Assembly (NCBI RefSeq): GCF_024679095.1
Contig: NC_066509.1
Coordinates: 16,583,589 to 16,647,588, forward strand
Direction of reading: 5' to 3'
DNA: 64,000 bases
From: Eriocheir sinensis
Taxonomy: Eukaryota > Arthropoda > Malacostraca > Decapoda > Varunidae
Position 1 is the first letter of the stretch, and each line of letters begins with the position of its first letter. Both the position numbers and the translations under genes were made by a program. The notes under the pieces were generated by a model. It was not told where the DNA came from. It did no database searches and saw nothing but the letters and a program-made list of their open reading frames with translations. Of this stretch, positions 1 through 10,010 are shown piece by piece.

Positions 1-440
1 ACGATGGGCAATGACGCCCTTCACAGGTGTTCCCAGAATCCTGACGCCCTTAAGCTCTCCTCTACTGCTGCTTTTCCTCCAGGTGTTCTTTAATCCTTTG
101 CCTACTCCTCCCCACCTCCATCTTCACGTGGTCTGGCGTTCATAAGTGTGAGTGGGTGTTGGTAGGTCATGGTGGGTTCTAGTTGGCGGTGACGGGTGCT
201 GGCGGTACGTGAAAGGTGCTGGTAAGGTGCTGGACGGCGGTGATGGGTGGTGTTAGATTATGGAGGGTGGTAGTGGGTGGTGAGGGGTGGTGAGGGGTAA
301 TAGGAACGCGCTAGTGAACAGGATATATAAGTTAATAGGCTGAGCAACACACTTCACCACCACCGTCACCACCACCGCCACCAAGTCGATCTTCCAGCAC
401 TTCCCATCACTATTTTGGCATCGAGCTCCCTTCTGTTGTA
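1..440. other. Non-coding stretch, GGTG-rich
   Basis: No gene is seen. From about 125 to 300 the plus strand is full of imperfect GGTG/TGGTGG units, a degenerate short tandem repeat. From 353 to 382 there is a short CCA/CAC-rich run. Confidence 0.5.
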
Positions 441-446
441 TATGAG

Positions 447-447
<1 letters not shown>

Positions 448-480
<33 letters not shown>
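448..480. repeat. (GTT)11 microsatellite
   Basis: An uninterrupted run of about eleven GTT units. The poly-Leu and poly-Gln open frames across it are translations of the repeat and not genes. Confidence 0.95.
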
Positions 481-482
<2 letters not shown>

Positions 483-552
483 GGCTGCAGGGTTGGCGGG
501 AACATGAGCAAGGGAAGTTTAGGATCCGTGTTCGCAGCGACAAGGCGAAGGA

Positions 553-737
553 AGTGGAGGAGGAGGAGGAGGAGGTGGAGGAGGGGGAGGGGCGGAAGAG
601 AGCGGAGGGGTGGGGGGTGTCTCAGGGTCATATGATCGTGCCTGCCTTCCCCTCACCTTCCTAACTTGCTGTAAATATGAGCCGCATATGCAACACTAAA
701 AATATCTCCACCACCTCCTCCTCCTCCTCCTCCTCCC
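553..737. repeat. GGA-rich tract and (CTC)n microsatellite
   Basis: A GGA-rich purine stretch (about 553-600) is followed by a short unique segment and a (CTC)n run (about 711-736). The purine strand therefore switches within 150 bp. Confidence 0.7.
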
Positions 738-871
738 GTGCGCTTAGGGTCTTAGGAGGGAGGGAGGGAAGGGCGGGGAAGGACGGGGAAGGGGTGGAGG
801 AGAGAGGTGGAAAAATATTAAAGAACTTGTAACGAAGGGAAACGAGGACGGAAAGCAAGGAAAAGAGGAAG

Positions 872-874
<3 letters not shown>

Positions 875-931
<57 letters not shown>
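875..931. repeat. (GA)n microsatellite, ~57 bp
   Basis: A pure GA dinucleotide run on the plus strand, ending at a unique flank that begins ATCATAC. Confidence 0.97.
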
Positions 932-932
<1 letters not shown>

Positions 933-1149
933 CATACTAACCCACACAGACAGACATACAGCCCAGCCAGGACAGAGACACACTACCAGGTCCAAGGGGG
1001 TGAATCAGGGCAATGGAGTGAGAGGGAGATGATGGGCGAGGGGAAGACGCCGCCAGGAGTAATGAAGACGAACGGTCCGCTAATTCACGTCCAGGGCGAG
1101 CGAGTGTGTTGTCTTAGCGCCTCCGAGGGAAAGAAACACAGCGGCAACA

Positions 1150-1850
1150 CGTGAAATATGGAGGGAGATTTTGTGCGTCGGGCGGATAGAAACGGAAGGT
1201 CGGGAAGGAGGCAAAGGGGGAAAGGAAGGAAGGAGGAATGGAAGGATGGAAGGTCAGGAAGAAAGGAAAAGGAAAGGAGACAACGATGGAAGTAAAGAAG
1301 GATGAAAGGAAAGAGGAATGGAAAGGTGGTGACGAGGTAATTAAGTAAGGAAGGAAGCAAGGAAAGGGAAGGAATGTAACGGAAAGGAAAGGAAAGAAAA
1401 GGAAAGGGAAGGAATGGAAAGGAAGGTAGGAAGGAAGGAAGGAAGTGAAAGGAAAGGAATGTAATGAAAAGGAATGGAAAGGAAAGGAAAGGAAGGAAGA
1501 AAGGAAGGAAGGAAGTTTGGAAGGAAGGAGGGAAGGAAAGGAAAGGAAAGGAAGAGAAGGAAGAAAGAATGAAAGTAAGGAGAGGAGGTTGGAAGCAAGC
1601 ACGCAAGGAATATGGGATGGAGGGAAGGAGACAAGTAAAAAAAAAAAAGAAGGAATAAAAGAAGGAAAAAAGTTAAGTAAATGAAGGAAGGAATCGAGAG
1701 GGGGAATGAAATAAAGAAGGAAAGAGGAAAGAAAAAAATAACGGAGTAAAGCAAATAAAAGATAGGGAAGTAAGAATGAAAGGAATGAAGGGATAATGAA
1801 GGCAAATAAAAATAGAAAGAAGTAAGAAATGTCTAGGGAAAAGTCTCCGG
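1150..1850. repeat. Polypurine tract of GGAAA/GGAAG units
   Basis: About 700 bp in which nearly every base on the plus strand is A or G, built from degenerate GGAAA, GGAAG and GAAGGAAG units. Overlapping minus-strand frames read as Ser/Phe/Pro/Leu-rich peptides with no domain; they are products of base composition. Confidence 0.85.
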
Positions 1851-2285
1851 AAGCTCCATTTCCTAAGTGGACGCCAAGGAAGCCATCGGATCGCATTGCT
1901 TCTCCTGGCTTCCGTGGCTGGCGGGGAACGAGGAAGAAATAACAAAAACAAACGGACGAATTAACCAACATGAAGGCGTTCCAGCCCTGCCCAAGGTGAC
2001 AATACGCATAACTTTAGCTTGTTAATTTCAACGCCATATTAATATCTCGTAAATAATGCTCCTGATTTGTCTTTTTCTGACCCGTTTTTCAAGGCGTAGT
2101 TAGTTGGTTTTGGTGATTTTTTTATGTCACGTTACGACTGAGTTTGTGAAATGTAGACTTAATTCTCTGAAAAGCCAACACCTCTAACTACGTCCCAACT
2201 GTAATTAAAAAGCCAAACTATTAAAAAAAAGTAAACATGTTATTTCATATATACGAACACGACGTTTAAAAAATCTGGCTTGTGT

Positions 2286-2560
2286 GGCGGAAAAAGAAGT
2301 GAAGCAAATGTGAAGCTGAAAGTGAAATGGACTGAACATTCGATAAAGATTCAGCTTACCTTATTACGTCATGAAGAGTGTCACCCTTAATAGCTATACG
2401 CATTACTAAGTGTCGGCGATGAAGCGTTTCTGGGGCGGAGCAAAAGTAACGAAGAAAATGTGAAGCAAAGTGAAATGGATTAGATATTCGAGATGCTACT
2501 TTTTACCTTCATGAAGAGTGTCACATCTTAATAGTTACATCACCTAGTTTTCACAGGCGT
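2286..2560. repeat. Diverged tandem duplication, ~140-bp unit
   Basis: Two copies can be aligned by eye. Shared blocks include ATGAAGAGTGTCAC (2371 and 2511), GTGAAATGGA and TGTGAAGC. The copies differ by many substitutions and indels. No reading frame runs through them. Confidence 0.7.
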
Positions 2561-2700
2561 CTCGCAGGTAAAAACTTGGTCACCTGACTCAAACGGGCTG
2601 ACAAGTTATGACCAGTTTGACAGGGTTTGCTTTTGACGATGTCACATGAAAAAATAAACTTATGGGTGAGTGGAATAGGTAAGTGGTAATAAGTAGTAAA

Positions 2701-2768
2701 AATAGTAGTAGTAGTAATAGTAGTAGTGGGAGGAGGAGGAGGAGGAGGAGTTATCGTTGTTGTTGTTG
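2701..2768. repeat. AGT/GGA/GTT trinucleotide patch
   Basis: Short imperfect runs of AGT, then GGA, then GTT, adjoining one another. Confidence 0.7.
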
Positions 2769-2838
2769 GTGGTTAATGGTAATATGAAAGCGTTGCTGAT
2801 AATGATGCAAACTTAAGTGTGTACGTGTAGTCTAGTGG

Positions 2839-3010
<172 letters not shown>

Positions 3011-3029
3011 CTAACGGCCAAGTTATTAT

Positions 3030-3320
3030 TACACAGCCTGCCTCCGTGAAGCAGTTGCTAGCGTGCCTAGCTACGACTCCGCGGGCCCGGGTCCGAATCC
3101 CGGTCTGAGCTTTCGGCGAGCACCTCACCCAGCTGTTCATCTTCCCTTTCGGACTGGTCGATAAATGGGTACCTGGGGAAACCGTGGCCATCCCGGAATT
3201 CATGTTGGCTCGTGTCCCGGTGTAATGGTTTCTCTCCACCACAGGCTCAAAGGGCTAATGCGACGGAGATGAGCACCACAGCCATCTGCAGTTATAGCGT
3301 ATTCACCCAGCTTTATCTTA
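3030..3320 (+). mobile_element. tRNA-derived SINE (copy 1)
   Basis: The head looks like a tRNA gene: an A-box-like segment near 3056-3075 and a good B box, GGTCCGAATCC, near 3090-3100. The B box is followed by a tRNA-unrelated body containing ACTGGTCGATAAATGGGTAC and a tail through about 3320. No intact tRNA cloverleaf ends there, so this is a RNA polymerase III-type SINE rather than a tRNA gene. Which tRNA gave rise to it cannot be told by eye. It is non-coding and depends on a LINE for movement. Boundaries are approximate, and no target duplication was identified. Confidence 0.65.
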
Positions 3321-3822
<502 letters not shown>

Positions 3823-4084
3823 AGGTCTATGGAAATATACTCTCAAATCACCAACGTCCACCAGCTTCCTCTTCCTTGCCTTCCTCTCCGTATTTCTCTT
3901 CGTCTTGTGTTTTCTTCTTCGCCTTTCTTGTGACACTCATTTTCGTGGCTGTATCTCTATTCCTCCTCCTCCTTCTCCTCTTCTTCATTTCCTCTTCCTC
4001 CTTCTCGTTGCAGCGTATCTAAGCATCTCATTATTACCTGTCTATCCTGCATTGCTTTGAGCTTCACTAACAAACCTATAACGC

Positions 4085-4087
<3 letters not shown>

Positions 4088-4173
<86 letters not shown>
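4088..4173. repeat. (GA)n microsatellite, ~86 bp
   Basis: A pure GA array on the plus strand. It lies only about 40 bp upstream of a (CA)n array. Confidence 0.98.
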
Positions 4174-4176
<3 letters not shown>

Positions 4177-4210
4177 AAACAAAATCCAATATACGCTGTA
4201 CACGTGCTTG

Positions 4211-4212
4211 TG

Positions 4213-4292
<80 letters not shown>
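4211..4292. repeat. (CA)n microsatellite, ~80 bp
   Basis: A CA array with a CGCGCG lead-in, close to the preceding (GA)n array. Confidence 0.98.
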
Positions 4293-4294
<2 letters not shown>

Positions 4295-4385
4295 CGGTAT
4301 TGCAGTCGCTGCGTCACAACAAATCAGTCACCTGAAGGAAGAAAACAGAAGCATTACAGGTAACACTGTTAATAAATTGCCACCT

Positions 4386-4386
<1 letters not shown>

Positions 4387-4475
<89 letters not shown>
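4387..4475. repeat. (CA)n microsatellite, ~88 bp
   Basis: A CA array that abuts the 5' end of a tRNA-derived SINE. Confidence 0.98.
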
Positions 4476-4476
<1 letters not shown>

Positions 4477-4731
4477 GCTGCGGTAGCTGAATCGGTTAGA
4501 GCGCCGCGCTGCAAGGCTTCACGGCCAAACAGGCGGCGGTTCGAGCCCCGCTCAGGCCGGATTCTTTCCGTTGACTAGGAGTGGTTACTGTCCCCCTTGA
4601 GCAAGGGGGATGGGGTGTGTGGTGTGTGAGGTCCTGGCAGTACCCAGAGATCGACAATAATGAGCACTTGCTCACGTCGTGAGGGTACCTGCTGGCGAAA
4701 GCGAGTCCAAATCGTGATCAGGCTGTGGTGA

Positions 4732-4734
<3 letters not shown>
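4476..4734 (+). mobile_element. tRNA-derived SINE (copy 2), flanked by (CA)n
   Basis: The element begins with a tRNA-like head: an A box in TAGCTGAATCGGTTAGAGCG (about 4486-4505) and a B box GGTTCGAGCCC (about 4538-4548), both close to polymerase III consensus. A tRNA-unrelated body follows, with GAGCACTTGCTCAC and a G/C-rich stem-like region, and it runs into a second short (CA)n at 4735-4764. A true tRNA gene is unlikely because the spacing is long, a body follows, and there is no clean 3' acceptor stem or T-run. A (CA)n array touches both ends, so any target duplication is hidden. Confidence 0.75.

Positions 4735-4764
<30 letters not shown>
4735..4764. repeat. (CA)n microsatellite at SINE 3' end
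   Basis: A CA run of about 30 bp directly after SINE copy 2. It may be the element's own tail or target sequence. Confidence 0.9.
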
Positions 4765-4766
<2 letters not shown>

Positions 4767-4799
4767 GTGCGCGCACGCGGAAACTACACCAAAAAGTAT

Positions 4800-5070
4800 G
4801 CTGTGATGTAGCATAACAAGTCCCTAGAAGACAGTATAGCAAAATATAACATAACGTATATTTATGGCGGCACAACGTATAGCGGTCAAACCAAGCACAC
4901 CACTGTAACCATTTTATCGTAACTCTAAATAACATAATTTATTTGTTGTGTCAGATAACATATCATTCATAGCAACAGATTAGCGTAACAGAACTCTACA
5001 GAATATAGAGCTACATGGCATCGCATAGTGTAGCATACCATAGCACAGCACAGCATAGTCGCCCGAGTTC
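4800..5070. repeat. Degenerate ATAGC/AACAT short tandem repeat
   Basis: Imperfect 5-bp units such as CATAG, TAGCA and ATAAC recur between about 4805 and 5060, for example GCATACCATAGCACAGCAC. The array is much decayed. Nothing coding was seen in it or downstream to 5270. Confidence 0.45.
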
Positions 5071-5269
5071 GCTGGAGGAAGCCTGCTCTTGGGACGTGTA
5101 GGTGGGTGCGGGGCGGGCACAGATAACTCCAGGCCGCGGAGGTATCGGAAACACATTAAAGTGGGGTTTATGACCTTTATTGAATTCGCTTGGGCGCGGA
5201 TCTGAATGTTATGCTGAATGTTTGCTGCGTGCTGCTTCTGTTAGAGGAGGAGGAGGAATCATCTTTTTT

Positions 5270-6041
5270 CCCACACTTCCTTTACATTCAGCACCTTAAA
5301 TATCCCTTCCTTCCTTGCGCTTTCTATATATAGTACCCTCCATCACTTTTTCTCTCGCTCCCTCTATCTCCAGTACCCTCCACCACCCTTTCTCCCTCGC
5401 TTCCCCTATCTCCAGTACCCTCCACCACCCTTTTTCCTCCGCCTCCCCTGTCTCCAGTACCCTCCACCACCCTTTTTCCTCCGCTTCCCCTATCTCCAGT
5501 ACCCTCCACCACCCTTTTTCCTTCGCTTCCCTTATCTCCAGTACCCTCCACCACCCTTTCTCCCTTGCTCCCTCTGTCTCCGCTGCCCTCCACCGTTCTC
5601 CCTTTCTTCCACACCCTTCATTTCTCATCTATCCCTTCCACTCCTCCCGAACCCTTCACCTCTGTCCTGTCCCTCTCCTTCTCCCTCCCATACAGTACCT
5701 CACCTTTCATTCCTTCCTCTCCCATCCCTTCCTTCCCTCCGAACCCTTTACCTCTCTCTCGTACCTCTCCTCCCTTCCATACTTCACCTCTCATTCCTTT
5801 CTCTCTCTATAACTTCCACTCTCCCATCTCTCTCCCTCTCCCTCCCATAGTCCAACTCACCTCTCCCATCCTTTCCTTCTCTTCGAACCCTTCACCTCTC
5901 TCTCCTGTCCCTCTCCTTCTCCCTCCCATACTCTGCCTTACCTCTCCCTTCATCCTTTCCTCCCCATCGAACTCTTCACCCTCCGTCCCTCCCCCTCTCC
6001 CTCCCTCCCGCACCTCCACACCTCTGCCATCCTTTCTATTC
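5270..6041. repeat. Polypyrimidine tract, left flank of the transposon
   Basis: A C/T-rich block of about 770 bp. It contains a regular 42-bp minisatellite (annotated separately) and then more diverged CCTCTCC-type units up to the transposon's left end. A 34-bp segment at 5959-5992 recurs exactly at 9651-9684 on the other side of the transposon, which indicates that the element sits inside what was one tract. Confidence 0.8.
5330..5600. repeat. 42-bp minisatellite, ~6 copies
   Basis: The segment CAGTACCCTCCACCACCCT recurs at about 5371, 5413, 5455, 5497 and 5539, an exact 42-bp spacing, with degenerate copies at either end. Because 42 is a multiple of three, both strands read as 14-residue repeats (minus strand: a Trp-Trp-Arg-Val core with Glu/Lys). 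No start context, splice site or homologous domain supports a gene. Confidence 0.92.
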
Positions 6042-6044
6042 CTG
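6042..6044. repeat. Candidate target site duplication CTG (left)
   Basis: CTG directly precedes the left inverted-repeat terminus and matches CTG at 9641-9643. Three bases can match by chance, so this depends on the TIR boundary being right. Confidence 0.45.
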
Positions 6045-6590
6045 GCTCTGGGGGGGGGAAAGGTTACATAAGAGGTGCAGAGCAAAACTGTGTTTTTTTA
6101 TGTTCTATGGGGTCAGACCTTTAAAAAAAGGTTGGGTGATTCTTCAGCATCAAGTACGTTTTCTCAATATAGCCCCTTATATCATTTTCCATCAGCGATA
6201 TTTTGCCAAAGTGGCAATGTTCATATTTAATCAAATTAATAGCATAAAAACTGCCTCGAATATCAAAAGCCACACATGTCTGTAAATGTTATATATAGGG
6301 GAAAATATTTAAATGTTATTTGTTACTATTGACTATGTTTCTTTGCAACACATGGAGAAAATAGATGTAATTTCGACGCGATTTTCTTTTCAGTTCACAC
6401 GTAGCATGAAATATGCAGACCTCCTACTTCCTTAATAATTAAGGTAGAGCAATCAAACTCGGCCAAAAATTTCCCTGTTTAGTCTTCAGTTCAGTGATGT
6501 GTTTAAAAATGAACTTCTGTAAAATATTGTGACCAGGCATAGACATATATGGAGAAAAGTCACTCCTACCCCAAAAACCTAACGTTCCGC
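6045..6590. repeat. Left terminal inverted repeat, 546 bp
   Basis: This segment is the reverse complement of 9095-9640. The outer ~190 bases (to about 6245) differ at very few positions, for example near 6131. The inner ~350 bases align but with many substitutions. The inner edge is the shared AACGTTCCGC/ACGTTCCGC, after which the two sides are unrelated. Confidence 0.9.
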
Positions 6591-6761
6591 AACTTGACAG
6601 ATATATTCATACCTCTGCAGGGAATGACCATGCAATGACTATTCCTGTGTATGAAAGTACATTTTCATATCAAGGACAATGCAATTCCAATCCCAACTAA
6701 TATTAAACCTTTCTTATATTTACAGATATTTTCAAGAATCACGTTTTGACTAGATAGTATA

Positions 6762-7515
6762 ATGGAGTCTGTCAATCTTACTCAACCAACACCAGACAGC
6801 CAATTTGATGCCAAGAAGTGCATCATGTGCCAGAACACCACTCATGTCAAAACTGGGAGCAAGGATAGAGGCAGAAAACGAGTACGAAGCAAGTGAAATT
6901 CGAAATGACCATGTGACCAAAAGACTGAAGTTGGTTGAAGGGGACGATTTTGTGTATCACATCACCAACACCATCACGAGTCATCTCAGAAAACCATAGA
7001 TCGCAAAGAGGACCACATACAAGCTATGTTGCGGTTTATCGAGGAAAAAGGATCTCCTTTTTCTCCAGACGCCTCTCAAACCCTACAGAATTTTGTCACA
7101 AAGGAAATCATGCCACCTTGCATCAGAAATGACATCCTGAATGCCATTTCTAGAGGGGAAGAGAAATACCTGGAAATGAGAAAGAGCCGCCTCTATGACA
7201 AAACCACACGTATCAGTGCCACAATACATCGCATAAACCTGAAAACCATGAGAAGCACAAAAAACAAGGAAACAAACAAAGCCAAGAGCATCAAGAAAAC
7301 AAACATCATCGAAAGAACCATCGAAATTGCTCGAGACCGTGGACTATCAACCGATGACCTGTTAACATATGATCTAGCGCCGTCCCTCTACTCTTTGATG
7401 ATGATGGGAGTATGACAAAACCAACAAAGAGCTTCTTGATAAGGAAGTTAGAAACATGTCTGAAGCCTGAAGACTACAGCTACGGACACCAGAGAAATTC
7501 TGCTTTATAATTGAT
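6762..7515 (+). pseudogene. Decayed N-terminal part of the transposase
   Basis: An ATG at 6762 opens a frame with a CxxC motif (Cys20, Cys23, in KKCIMCQ) followed by a basic GRKR stretch, a pattern typical of the N-terminus of this type of protein. That frame hits TGA at 6894. The homologous-looking sequence continues in another frame, with IRNDHVTKRLK near 6899. It then returns to the first frame with MLRFIEEKG from about 7026 to 7415, shifts again near 7385, and finally joins the long downstream frame at about 7480 (TPEKFCFIIDV). At least four frame changes occur in about 700 bp with no splice-like gaps, so indels are more likely than introns. Sequencing errors cannot be excluded. A TTTCTTATATTTACAG acceptor-like string lies just upstream of the ATG. 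Confidence 0.65.
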
Positions 7516-7518
7516 GTG

Positions 7519-8748
7519 ATGGCAAACATCAGGAAGGTCCAAACTGCAAAGCTGTCCACATTTGATGACCTGCTGTCAAAGTTTCTTACCACAACTTCCA
7601 AATACCATGAGTTTGGTCAGTGTCATTATGTGTTTGACATGTATTCCACTGAGTCCACAGTGAAGGATATTGAAAGGAAGAGAAGGTGTGAAAATATCCC
7701 AATTGAATACAGTGCTATAACAGGAGCAACACCAGTTCCGAAGGACTGGACAACCTTCTGGCCTTCTTCCTCAAACAAACTACTTGTAGAGAAGCTTGCC
7801 TATTCCCATCTTCGGAGACATAGTTCTGGAAACTATGCAACAATTTTGGGTCGTGTTACAAAGGAAGATGATTGGGAGTGTATCAAAATTCATCAAGGCA
7901 CAGAGGTTGTGATGACAAATCTACAGTCCACAGCGTTTGATGAAGCTGATCTTCGAATACCAGTGCATGTCCTGGAGGCACTGAAAGAGGGACACACAGT
8001 ATGTGTCGTAATCTCAAGTGACACTGATGTCATTGTCACCTTGCTCTACCACATGCCAGTGTATGTCCAGCATGGTATTCAAGAGCTATGGGTCAAAGCT
8101 GGTGTTGGGGATACCACAAGATTCATTCCACTTCACACATTGTTCCAGCGTCAGGGACCCTCATTGTGCAATGTACTACCAGCGGTTCATAGTCTGACTG
8201 GCACTGACATCACCAGTAAAGTAGGCACCAAGAAGGCTGCTTTGAAAGCTGAACCAGAGAAATTCTTGAAGCAGTTTGCCAAATCCCCGAACCTCTCTGA
8301 AGCCACAATCAACAAAACAGAGCTGTATATGATCAAGGTTCTAAAACCACAAAGCGAAGCCATGAATTTCACTGAATTCCGAGCCGAGATATTCCATCAT
8401 TCGAAATCAAGTTCACTTCATATTCTCCATCCTACTAGTGATGGCATGCTACCAAACATCAAACGGAGCCTGTACAATGCATATCACATGATACATTGCA
8501 TAGACATTCAGCTTGAAACAGGAAATGCACTACTCCTTAAGCCTGAAGAGAACGGATTTCAGTATGAAGAGAATGAGCTGATGCCTGCAACATCATGGAA
8601 ATTATTGGAGCCTAGATGGTCGGTGACTTGTACTTGCACGAAGTGCACAAGGGCATCGTGCTCATGTAGAGTTGCTAATGTGAGATGTGGCAAGTTCTGT
8701 AATTGCAAGAGGAAGTCAGCCACAATGTGCAAGAACCCAGTAACATGA
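7519..8748 (+). CDS. Transposase C-terminal part, PIN/XPG-like nuclease plus Cys cluster
   Basis: A 409-codon open frame, counted from ATG 7519; the frame stays open upstream to join the N-terminal remnant, so this ATG is not the original start. Motifs seen: DEAD at residues 141-144 followed by a short helix-like LRIPVHVLEAL, SDTDVIV at 167-173, and H-S-L-T-G-T-D at 224-230 followed by a GTKKAAL segment. Spaced acidic residues in this order are typical of the FEN/XPG/PIN nuclease fold. At 371-396 eight cysteines follow CxCx2Cx4CxCx6Cx3CxC, probably zinc binding. In relatives I recall the third motif as LTGCD, so the Thr at 229 may be a substitution. The likely job was DNA cleavage during transposition. 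The frame is intact but lacks its N-terminus, so function is doubtful. Confidence 0.75.
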   Translation: MANIRKVQTAKLSTFDDLLSKFLTTTSKYHEFGQCHYVFDMYSTESTVKDIERKRRCENIPIEYSAITGATPVPKDWTTFWPSSSNKLLVEKLAYSHLRRHSSGNYATILGRVTKEDDWECIKIHQGTEVVMTNLQSTAFDEADLRIPVHVLEALKEGHTVCVVISSDTDVIVTLLYHMPVYVQHGIQELWVKAGVGDTTRFIPLHTLFQRQGPSLCNVLPAVHSLTGTDITSKVGTKKAALKAEPEKFLKQFAKSPNLSEATINKTELYMIKVLKPQSEAMNFTEFRAEIFHHSKSSSLHILHPTSDGMLPNIKRSLYNAYHMIHCIDIQLETGNALLLKPEENGFQYEENELMPATSWKLLEPRWSVTCTCTKCTRASCSCRVANVRCGKFCNCKRKSATMCKNPVT

Positions 8749-9094
8749 CTGCATGTTGTGCATAGATGTCTATAATTATATATTTGTCTAAATATTCAGT
8801 ATACGCCATGCAAGAGAAATCACATATATTTCACTGTTGACATTGTACACTTATTTACCATCTTCATCACTTCAATGTAGCTGTATAAACACAGTTTGGC
8901 ATTTTATGACACTATTTATATTAGGTTGCACTGTTGTATAGTTGCTTTTGTAATGACCTGGTATGCATTAAATAAGCTGAATTTCATGTAATGCAGGAAG
9001 ACAATGACTGGTATGTGTGTATATAATGTATCTGCTGCTGTTTTGATATAATATAAGAAAGTATTCTTAGCATGATGAAATTGTATTGCTGTTA
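8749..9094. other. Transposon 3' untranslated region
   Basis: AT-rich sequence between the transposase stop and the right TIR. It has no second open frame of note. ATTAAA-like strings occur (for example near 8967) that could serve as polyadenylation signals, but this is weak. Confidence 0.4.
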
Positions 9095-9640
9095 GCGGAA
9101 CGTCAGGTTTTTGGGGTAGGGGTGACTTTTCTCCGCATAAGTCTATGCTTGGTCACAACATTTAACAGCAGTTCATTTCCAAACACATCTTTAAACAGAG
9201 GACTAAATAAGGCTACTTTTGGCCAAGTTTCATCCCTTTACCTAAATAATTAAGGGAGTAGGAGGTCAGCATATTTAATGCTAAGGGTGCACTGAAAGGA
9301 AAATTGCGTCGAAATTTTCACTATTTTCACCATGTATTGCAAGAAAACATTATCTATGTTGACAAGTAATGTATGAATATGTTCTCCTACACATAATCTT
9401 TACAAACATGTGTACTTTTTGATTTCTAAAGCAGTTTTTATGCTATTAATTTGATTAAATATGAACATTGCCACTTTGGCAAAATATCGCTGATGGAAAA
9501 TGATATAAGGGGCTATATTGAGAAAACGTACTTGATGCTGAAGAATCACCCAAACTTTTTTTAAAGGTCTGACCCCATAGAACATAAAAAAACACAGTTT
9601 TGCTCTGCACCTCTTATGTAACCTTTTCCCCCCCCAGAGC
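9095..9640. repeat. Right terminal inverted repeat, 546 bp
   Basis: The reverse complement of 6045-6590. It begins with GCGGAACGTC and ends with CCCCCAGAGC, followed directly by CTG. The near-identical outer part spans about 9440-9640. Confidence 0.9.
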
Positions 9641-10010
9641 CTGCAGTATTCCTCCCCATCGAACTCTTCACCCTCCGTCCCTCCTCCTCTCCCTCCTACC
9701 CACAGCTCCATCACGCGCTAATCGACACCCAGTAGAGTATCCCCGCCGCCAGTGTGTCAGCGAGGTCGCCTTTGTACTCCATTATCGTCAAGTGTCTTAA
9801 TGTGGAGCGGGGCGTTTAGGGGAAGATAATTTGATGGTGGGCTGACTGCATGGAGCTCGCTTATCGCCCGGCCCAGCCCATGCCTCTCCCTCCCCCTCCC
9901 GTACCATTGCCGCCCCCTCTCTTCCGTACCCTACCTTTTCAACGACCCTATATATCCCCACATTGCCTTTACCTTTCTCCTCCGTCACTCTTGCTGCCCA
10001 CTCTCTTCCC
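9641..10010. other. Right flank of the transposon, pyrimidine-rich
   Basis: It begins with the candidate CTG duplication, then the 34-bp segment shared with 5959-5992, then about 130 bp of mixed unique sequence (9710-9860) with no gene, then C/T-rich repeats. Confidence 0.5.

Larger units (their letters stand above)
6045..9640 (+). mobile_element. DNA transposon with 546-bp TIRs, Academ-like
   Basis: A 3,596-bp element bounded by long inverted repeats, 6045-6590 and 9095-9640. Both termini begin with GCTCTGGGGG (read inward) and are directly flanked by CTG (6042-6044 and 9641-9643), a possible 3-bp target site duplication. Inside is a plus-strand gene remnant (6762-8748) encoding an N-terminal CxxC motif, a nuclease-like domain and a C-terminal Cys cluster. 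Academ elements are known, as I recall, for an XPG-type nuclease, a Cys8 zinc finger and 3-4-bp target duplications, which fits. The small size and the lack of any helicase fit a short Academ lineage or an unnamed relative. The element inserted into a polypyrimidine repeat. Boundaries are good; the superfamily call is an inference. Confidence 0.8.

Noticed and set aside
4486..4560. A functional tRNA gene
   Set aside because: A and B boxes are good, but there is no clean acceptor stem or terminator, and a SINE body follows. The same reasoning applies at 3056-3110 and 62030-62090.
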